64,000 nucleotides of DNA from contig PLKM01000039.1 in the NCBI GenBank assembly GCA_003141095.1, forward strand, positions 35,285 through 99,284. Direction: 5' to 3'. Positions within the stretch are counted from its first letter, which is position 1; each line of letters starts with the position of its first letter. Below the pieces are notes generated by a model. The model saw only the letters and a program-made list of their open reading frames with translations, did no database searches and was not told the DNA's origin. The position numbers were made by a program, and so were the translations under genes. The DNA comes from Acidimicrobiaceae bacterium (GTDB lineage: Bacteria > Actinomycetota > Acidimicrobiia > Acidimicrobiales > RAAP-2). This document shows positions 60,105 through 64,000 of this stretch, piece after piece.

Positions 60105-61304
60105 TCAGCCTTCGTCAATGGTGAACGGCGAGTGCACCGCGCCGAGTGAAATACCCGCCGAATGCAGGTCGGGGCGCTCGCCGCGGGCGACCTGCGCCTT
60201 CAGGGCCGCGCGCTCCCATCGCTCCTCCACCTTGCCGTAGCGCCAGAAGCTCAGCGCGAAGGCCCAAGCGGCCACGAACATCCCCACGATGACAAATCCG
60301 GCCTTGTTGATGTTGAAGGCCGAGGCGTAATTCCAAATCCCGCCCTTCAGCTTGAACTGACCGGCGAGAACCTGCATCAGCTCGAGCGTACCGATGTAGA
60401 AGGCGACGAACACGCTGAGTCCGGTGATGGCGATGTTGTAGTACACCTTTCGCACGGGCTTCGAAAAGGCCCAGCCGTAGGCGAAGTTCATGAATGAACC
60501 GTCGATGGTGTCGAGCAGGCTCATGCCCGCGGCGAACAGGAGCGGCAAGGAAAGGATGGCCCAGAACGGAAGACCGGCGGCCACCGAAGTTCCCGCGAGC
60601 ACCAAGAACGCGACCTCGGTCGCGGTGTCAAAACCCAGGCCGAAGAGCACACCCACCGGGTACATCTTCCACGGCGTGTCCACGGATCGGGCCAATGGGC
60701 CGAAGAAGCGCATCATGAAGCCACGAGCGTTCAAATGCTTTTCCAGCTCCGAGTCGTCAAAGCGGCCTTGACGCATCTGAACGAAGAGCCGGATTATTCC
60801 GAAGAGGATTATCGCGTTCAAGGTGGCGATGATGTAGAGAAACCCACCCGAGACGATTGTGCCGATCAGTCCGCCGTAGTGGTGCAGCGACGAGTTGGAG
60901 TCCGCCACTTGGGGTCCCAACGCGCGGGCCCCGAGGCCCAGCAGTACCGTCAGGCCAAAAACGATCGTCGAGTGGCCGAGCGAGAAGAAGAAGCCGACGG
61001 ACATCGGTCGCTTCCCCTCGGACATGAACTTGCGCGTGGTGTTGTCAATCGCCGCAATGTGATCCGCGTCAAAGGCGTGGCGCATTCCCAAGGTGTAGGC
61101 GAGCACTCCGGTGCCGACACCGAGGATCTTGTTCGAACCGGACCCGTAATGATGTGTGGAGGCGATTATGAGAAGAGTCCAGCCGAGCACGTGCAGCACC
61201 GCGATGAATCCGAACATACCGTAAAGTTTGCGCCATTCGGATGGCGAAAACGAAGCGCGCACTCGGTGTCGAAGCTTGGTCGAATCCTGAGCCAAGGCGG
61301 TCAT
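60105..61304 (-). CDS. NiCoT-family nickel/cobalt permease
   Basis: 399 aa from ATG at 61304, which has AAGGTGG five bases upstream; the track's GTG at 61313 lies inside that site. Eight or so TM segments. Signature motifs: LGMRHAFDADHIAAIDNTTR in TM2, FFFSLGHSTIVFGLTVLLGL, LFGLGFDTATEVAFLVLAGT and LPLLFAAGMSLLDTIDGSFM. Secondary high-affinity uptake of Ni2+ and/or Co2+; cobalt would serve B12 (metH and adenosyltransferase are in this window), nickel would serve urease or hydrogenase. Metal preference cannot be read from sequence. Lies between the mcd-like and mcl-like genes. Confidence 0.93.
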   Translation of the reverse strand: MTALAQDSTKLRHRVRASFSPSEWRKLYGMFGFIAVLHVLGWTLLIIASTHHYGSGSNKILGVGTGVLAYTLGMRHAFDADHIAAIDNTTRKFMSEGKRPMSVGFFFSLGHSTIVFGLTVLLGLGARALGPQVADSNSSLHHYGGLIGTIVSGGFLYIIATLNAIILFGIIRLFVQMRQGRFDDSELEKHLNARGFMMRFFGPLARSVDTPWKMYPVGVLFGLGFDTATEVAFLVLAGTSVAAGLPFWAILSLPLLFAAGMSLLDTIDGSFMNFAYGWAFSKPVRKVYYNIAITGLSVFVAFYIGTLELMQVLAGQFKLKGGIWNYASAFNINKAGFVIVGMFVAAWAFALSFWRYGKVEERWERAALKAQVARGERPDLHSAGISLGAVHSPFTIDEG

Positions 61305-61344
61305 AAGCGCCACCTTACTGGGACATGCTCCTATTAAGACACTC

Positions 61345-62283
61345 CTACGTCGCCGAGCGACTCATCCCTGAACGTAGGCCCCGGGCGACAAATGAATTGG
61401 CAATCTTCGCGGACGCCTCGTCAATCATCTCGTCACCGAACATCAACGCCCCGGTGTGTTGTTGCTCAGTCGCCACCCGGTAGGCGTCGAGGATGTCGTA
61501 GGACTTGTCGAAGAGCTTCTGACTCGGCGAGTACACCTCGTTGAGCGCGAGCGCCTGATCGGGCGTGAGCGCCCATTTACCGTCGAATCCGTACGAGTAC
61601 GAGATTCCCGCGGCGAAGCGCAGGGCGTCCAGGTCTCGAACCTTGAGAAAAGGTCCGTCAATGACCTGCAGTCCATTGGCGCGACCGGCCATGAGGATCT
61701 TGGCGAAAACGTAACTAAATGGGTTCGACGGGCCGTCATGAATGGTCTCGTCAATAGTCGTCACGGGCATTCCGATTGATGCGCTGAAGTCGGCTGGCCC
61801 AAAGACAATGGTCTCGAGTCGTCGCGAAGCTGCGCAGATCTCCTCGACGTTGATGAGCCCGAGTGCCGTTTCAATCTGGGCCTCAATGCCGATGTGACCT
61901 ACCGGGAGGCCGGCGTTCTTCTCGATTTGGGTAAGCAGCAGGTCCATCGCGACGACGTCGGAGGCTCTTTCAACCTTCGGCATCATGATCTCGTCGAGAC
62001 GGCTACCGGCATTCCCGACGACTTCGATGACGTCACCGTAGGTCCACGGGGTGTCCCACGCGTTCACCCGCACGCAAAGCACGCGGTCGTCCCATTCGAG
62101 CGAACGTATCGCGTTCACGACTTTGGCGCGAGCGGCCACCTTTTCATTTGGGGCGACCGAGTCTTCGAGGTCGAGAAAACTCATGTCAGCCGTGGCCGTG
62201 GGGGCCTTGGCGAGAAAGCGATCCGACGAGCCTGGCGTTGACAGACAGGAGCGACGGGGAAGGGAGCGTGAACGTTCGGACAT
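61345..62283 (-). CDS. CoA-ester lyase, malyl-CoA/beta-methylmalyl-CoA lyase-like (CitE superfamily)
   Basis: 312 aa. Seen: RRSCLSTPGSSDRFLAKAPT, MSFLDLEDSVAPNEKVAARA (metal Asp/Glu), VRVNAWDTPWTYGDVIEVVG, RLDEIMMPKVERASDVVAMD, GIEAQIETALGLINVEEICA, FGPADFSASIGMPV, LQVIDGPFLKVRDLDALRFA and FGDEMIDEASAKIA. These fit Mcl of the ethylmalonyl-CoA pathway and 3-hydroxypropionate bicycle more closely than citrate-lyase CitE. Cleaves methylmalyl-CoA to glyoxylate and propionyl-CoA, or malyl-CoA. ATG at 62283. With the MaoC and Mcd-like genes it forms three consecutive steps. Confidence 0.85.
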   Translation of the reverse strand: MSERSRSLPRRSCLSTPGSSDRFLAKAPTATADMSFLDLEDSVAPNEKVAARAKVVNAIRSLEWDDRVLCVRVNAWDTPWTYGDVIEVVGNAGSRLDEIMMPKVERASDVVAMDLLLTQIEKNAGLPVGHIGIEAQIETALGLINVEEICAASRRLETIVFGPADFSASIGMPVTTIDETIHDGPSNPFSYVFAKILMAGRANGLQVIDGPFLKVRDLDALRFAAGISYSYGFDGKWALTPDQALALNEVYSPSQKLFDKSYDILDAYRVATEQQHTGALMFGDEMIDEASAKIANSFVARGLRSGMSRSAT

Positions 62284-62436
62284 AGGTCGAGCCTATTCTG
62301 AGGACGCACAATGTGTGAATCGGGACAGGGGCTCTTTGTCCACTAGTGAAATCTTGATGGCCTCAACCAGGGATTTTGTTTCTTTTGATATTTTTTTATG
62401 CCCCATTGACCGGCCTCAGCCGATAACCTTTCCTAC

Positions 62437-63543
62437 GTGACTGACGTCGAGCGCTCTGCGCGCCCTTCGACGCTACGGCCAACGAGGGGACTTCAGCGGT
62501 TCCGGTGGATTTATTCCATTCTGGCTGTCGTCGCAGTGTGTTCGAGCACTGTGACTGTTTCGTCACGTCCCGCTGGCGCCTCATCAATCTCGAATAATCG
62601 CGCCGAAGCGACCAAGCTCTACAACCAGATCCAGGACATAAATGGCCGCGTGGAGTTCTTGGGCCAGAAGTACGACGAGTCTCGAATCAAGCTCGACAAG
62701 GTCAACAACGACATCACCAACACCAAGGCCACGGTGGCCGGTATCGAGGGCAACGTCACCAAGGGCGATGATCAGTTACGCGCTGACGCGATCTTCGCGT
62801 ACGTGACCAATGGGGCCGCCGCGAGTAACAATCCCCTCTTCTCGTCAAATGCATCGAACATCGGCGCCACGAACGTGTACAACCAGCTCGCAGAAGGCAA
62901 CATCGGTACCGCGATCGCCAAGCTCAAGAACTACAAGATTCAGCTAACTCAGGAGCGGTACATCCTGGCCAACGAGGACGCTCAGGCACGAAACGCCGCG
63001 GTCGCGTCGGCTTCGTCGTTCCACAAGGCCAAACTTCTCCAAGCCACGCTCCATCGCACGCTAGGCCAGGTGAAGGGAAGGATTGCGACGGACGTGGCTG
63101 CAGTCGCCGCCGCCGCGGCAGCGAAGGATGCCGTCACGTTGCAGTCAGCCAAACCCCAGAAGGGCTTCCCCGCTCCCCCCGGTGACTCTCGAGCCAGCAT
63201 CGCGATTCGTGCCGCCGAGAGCTATCTCGGCACGTGGTACGTCTGGGGTGGCGCGTCGCGAAGCGGCGTCGACTGCTCGGGACTGGTCATGTTGGCCTAC
63301 GAGGCGGCGGGCATTGACTTCCCCCACTATTCGGGCGCGATGTACGAAGACACCGAACGGGTACCGCTCTACGACATTGAACCTGGTGACCTTCTCTTCT
63401 ACGGCTACAACGGTGACGAGCACGTCGCGATGTACGTGGGAGGCGGCCAAATGATCGAGGCCGAGATGACCGGAACCCAAGTGCACATCACGCCAATTCG
63501 ACTTGGCTACGGATTCGTTGGTCTCGGTCGCCCTCGGGCCTAG
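62437..63543 (+). CDS. Secreted NlpC/P60 peptidoglycan hydrolase
   Basis: 368 aa, GTG start. Signal segment about 22-50 (RWIYSILAVVAVCSSTVTVS, cleavage near AGASS). Residues about 55-215 form a coiled-coil region (TKLYNQIQDINGRVEFLGQK ... LKNYKIQLTQERYILANEDA). A Pro-containing linker leads to the NlpC/P60 domain (about 250-368): TWYVWGGASRSGVDCSGLVM with the catalytic Cys, GDLLFYGYNGDEHVAMYVGG with the His, and TQVHITPIR with the third polar residue. This is the RipA/RipC-type layout for cutting stem peptides at septation or growth. The leader holds an AT-rich stretch (TTTGATATTTTTTT), possibly promoter-related. No ydaO-type riboswitch seen. Confidence 0.9.
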   Translation: MTDVERSARPSTLRPTRGLQRFRWIYSILAVVAVCSSTVTVSSRPAGASSISNNRAEATKLYNQIQDINGRVEFLGQKYDESRIKLDKVNNDITNTKATVAGIEGNVTKGDDQLRADAIFAYVTNGAAASNNPLFSSNASNIGATNVYNQLAEGNIGTAIAKLKNYKIQLTQERYILANEDAQARNAAVASASSFHKAKLLQATLHRTLGQVKGRIATDVAAVAAAAAAKDAVTLQSAKPQKGFPAPPGDSRASIAIRAAESYLGTWYVWGGASRSGVDCSGLVMLAYEAAGIDFPHYSGAMYEDTERVPLYDIEPGDLLFYGYNGDEHVAMYVGGGQMIEAEMTGTQVHITPIRLGYGFVGLGRPRA

Positions 63544-63545
63544 GC

Positions 63546-64000
63546 GTGTCGGGCGTACCAACTTCCTTTCATCTGGGACCCTTGGTCTTTCACGTTTACG
63601 GCTTCGGACTCGCGATCGCGGCGTACGTGGCCTACGTCTACTCCCGACATCGCTTGGACCGCGCTGGATTCAGCACTGATCCCTTCGCGAAGTACGCCGC
63701 AGCGCTCGTCGTGAGTGGACTGGTCGGCGCGCGCCTCGCCAACATTGCCACCAACTGGTCCTACTACTCGGGCCACCCCGCGCGCTGGATTGCGGTGTGG
63801 CAAGGGGGGCTCGCGAGCTTTGGCGGCATAGCACTGGCCCTCCCCGTCGGTCTCTATCTGCAGCGACGCTGGTGGCCCGCAAGTTCGCTGGCTGGTTTCA
63901 CCGATGCCCTCATCCCCGCTCTCGTTGCCGGATGGGCACTGGGGCGAGTTCTCGGCCCTCAATTCATGGTTGATGGAGGTGGTCACCTAACCCATCAATG
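63546..64000 (+). CDS. Lgt-family membrane protein, divergent (3' end outside window)
   Basis: 151 codons visible from GTG at 63546, two bases after the NlpC/P60 stop; open to the right edge and not in the ORF track. N-terminus VPTSFHLGPLVFHVYGFGLA is the standard opening of prolipoprotein diacylglyceryl transferase, followed by VVSGLVGARLANIATNW and AVWQGGLASFGGIALALPVG. Where Lgt normally has GRxGNxxNxE, this protein has GWALGRVLGPQFMVDGGGHL, so the Arg is kept but the Asn residues are not. It may be a divergent Lgt or a paralogue with another role. At least four TM segments are visible. Confidence 0.8.
   Translation, partial: MSGVPTSFHLGPLVFHVYGFGLAIAAYVAYVYSRHRLDRAGFSTDPFAKYAAALVVSGLVGARLANIATNWSYYSGHPARWIAVWQGGLASFGGIALALPVGLYLQRRWWPASSLAGFTDALIPALVAGWALGRVLGPQFMVDGGGHLTHQ

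Noticed and set aside
62284-62436. Possible cyclic-di-AMP (ydaO) riboswitch upstream of the NlpC/P60 gene
   Set aside because: Such genes often have one in actinobacteria, but the 153-base leader lacks the conserved ydaO sequence blocks.
1-64000. tRNA, rRNA, CRISPR arrays, insertion sequences, prophage genes
   Set aside because: No cloverleaf, regular short repeat-spacer array, transposase, integrase or phage structural motif was found by eye on either strand. Small RNAs without coding content could still be missed.

Overview
The window looks like chromosomal DNA of a free-living, aerobic, fairly GC-rich actinobacterium. The best guess is a member of the Acidimicrobiia, inferred from gene content, frequent GTG/TTG starts, the actinobacterial-style nad and suf operons, a homodimeric AceE, a GH15/OtsA trehalose pair, and MutY, DUF6941 and CU044_5270-type proteins. 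No rRNA, tRNA, CRISPR array, insertion sequence, integrase or phage gene was recognised. Coding is dense from about 21 kb onward, with many 4-bp start/stop overlaps and convergent genes that abut or overlap. The first 20 kb holds several 350-850 bp stretches without a supportable gene.

Layout: 1-3.4 kb has the tail of an RDD membrane protein, an unknown protein and a DUF2254 membrane protein. 3.9-8.9 kb has an IclR regulator divergent from pyruvate dehydrogenase E1 (aceE) and an E2, with a palindromic candidate operator between them. 9-15.8 kb has a secreted GH25-like protein with near-identical repeats, a GH15 glucoamylase/trehalase, trehalose-6-phosphate synthase and a HAD phosphatase. 16.3-20.8 kb has a GT87 mannosyltransferase-like membrane protein, an ECF sigma factor with its coupled membrane partner, and a membrane protein of unknown role. 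21-25.5 kb is the NAD module: an NrtR-like regulator divergent from nadA-nadB-nadC across a perfect 15-bp inverted repeat. 25.6-30.1 kb has a zinc-ribbon RDD protein, a rhodanese-MoeB fusion, a nitroreductase, leucyl aminopeptidase and a PduO-type cobalamin adenosyltransferase, the last divergent from the B12-dependent metH (30.2-33.7 kb).

33.7-38.9 kb is a minus-strand run that reads rrf2 - rnhA - lpdA - E2 - lipB::lipA. The octanoyltransferase and lipoyl synthase are one polypeptide, and the neighbouring E2 has lost the usual DHRxxDG active-site motif. This run supplies the E3 and the lipoylation enzymes that the aceE-E2 operon at 4.8 kb lacks. 38.9-42.1 kb has thiE, an alpha/beta hydrolase without its serine nucleophile, an acyl-CoA dehydrogenase and a metallo-beta-lactamase fold hydrolase. 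42.2-51.3 kb is a split SUF iron-sulfur assembly locus: sufC-sufS-sufU on the plus strand converges on sufD-Rieske-sufC on the minus strand, with sufB further upstream, so sufC is present twice. An LCP-family gene and a dienoyl-CoA-isomerase-like crotonase lie within it.

51.9-62.3 kb has oligopeptidase B, a two-TM protein, a flavin reductase, an epoxide-hydrolase-like protein, mutY, and a group that resembles part of the ethylmalonyl-CoA pathway (MaoC/mesaconyl-CoA hydratase-like, methylsuccinyl-CoA dehydrogenase-like, malyl-CoA/methylmalyl-CoA lyase-like), interspersed with a DUF6941 protein and a NiCoT nickel/cobalt permease. The window ends with an NlpC/P60 cell-wall hydrolase and the start of a divergent Lgt-family membrane protein.
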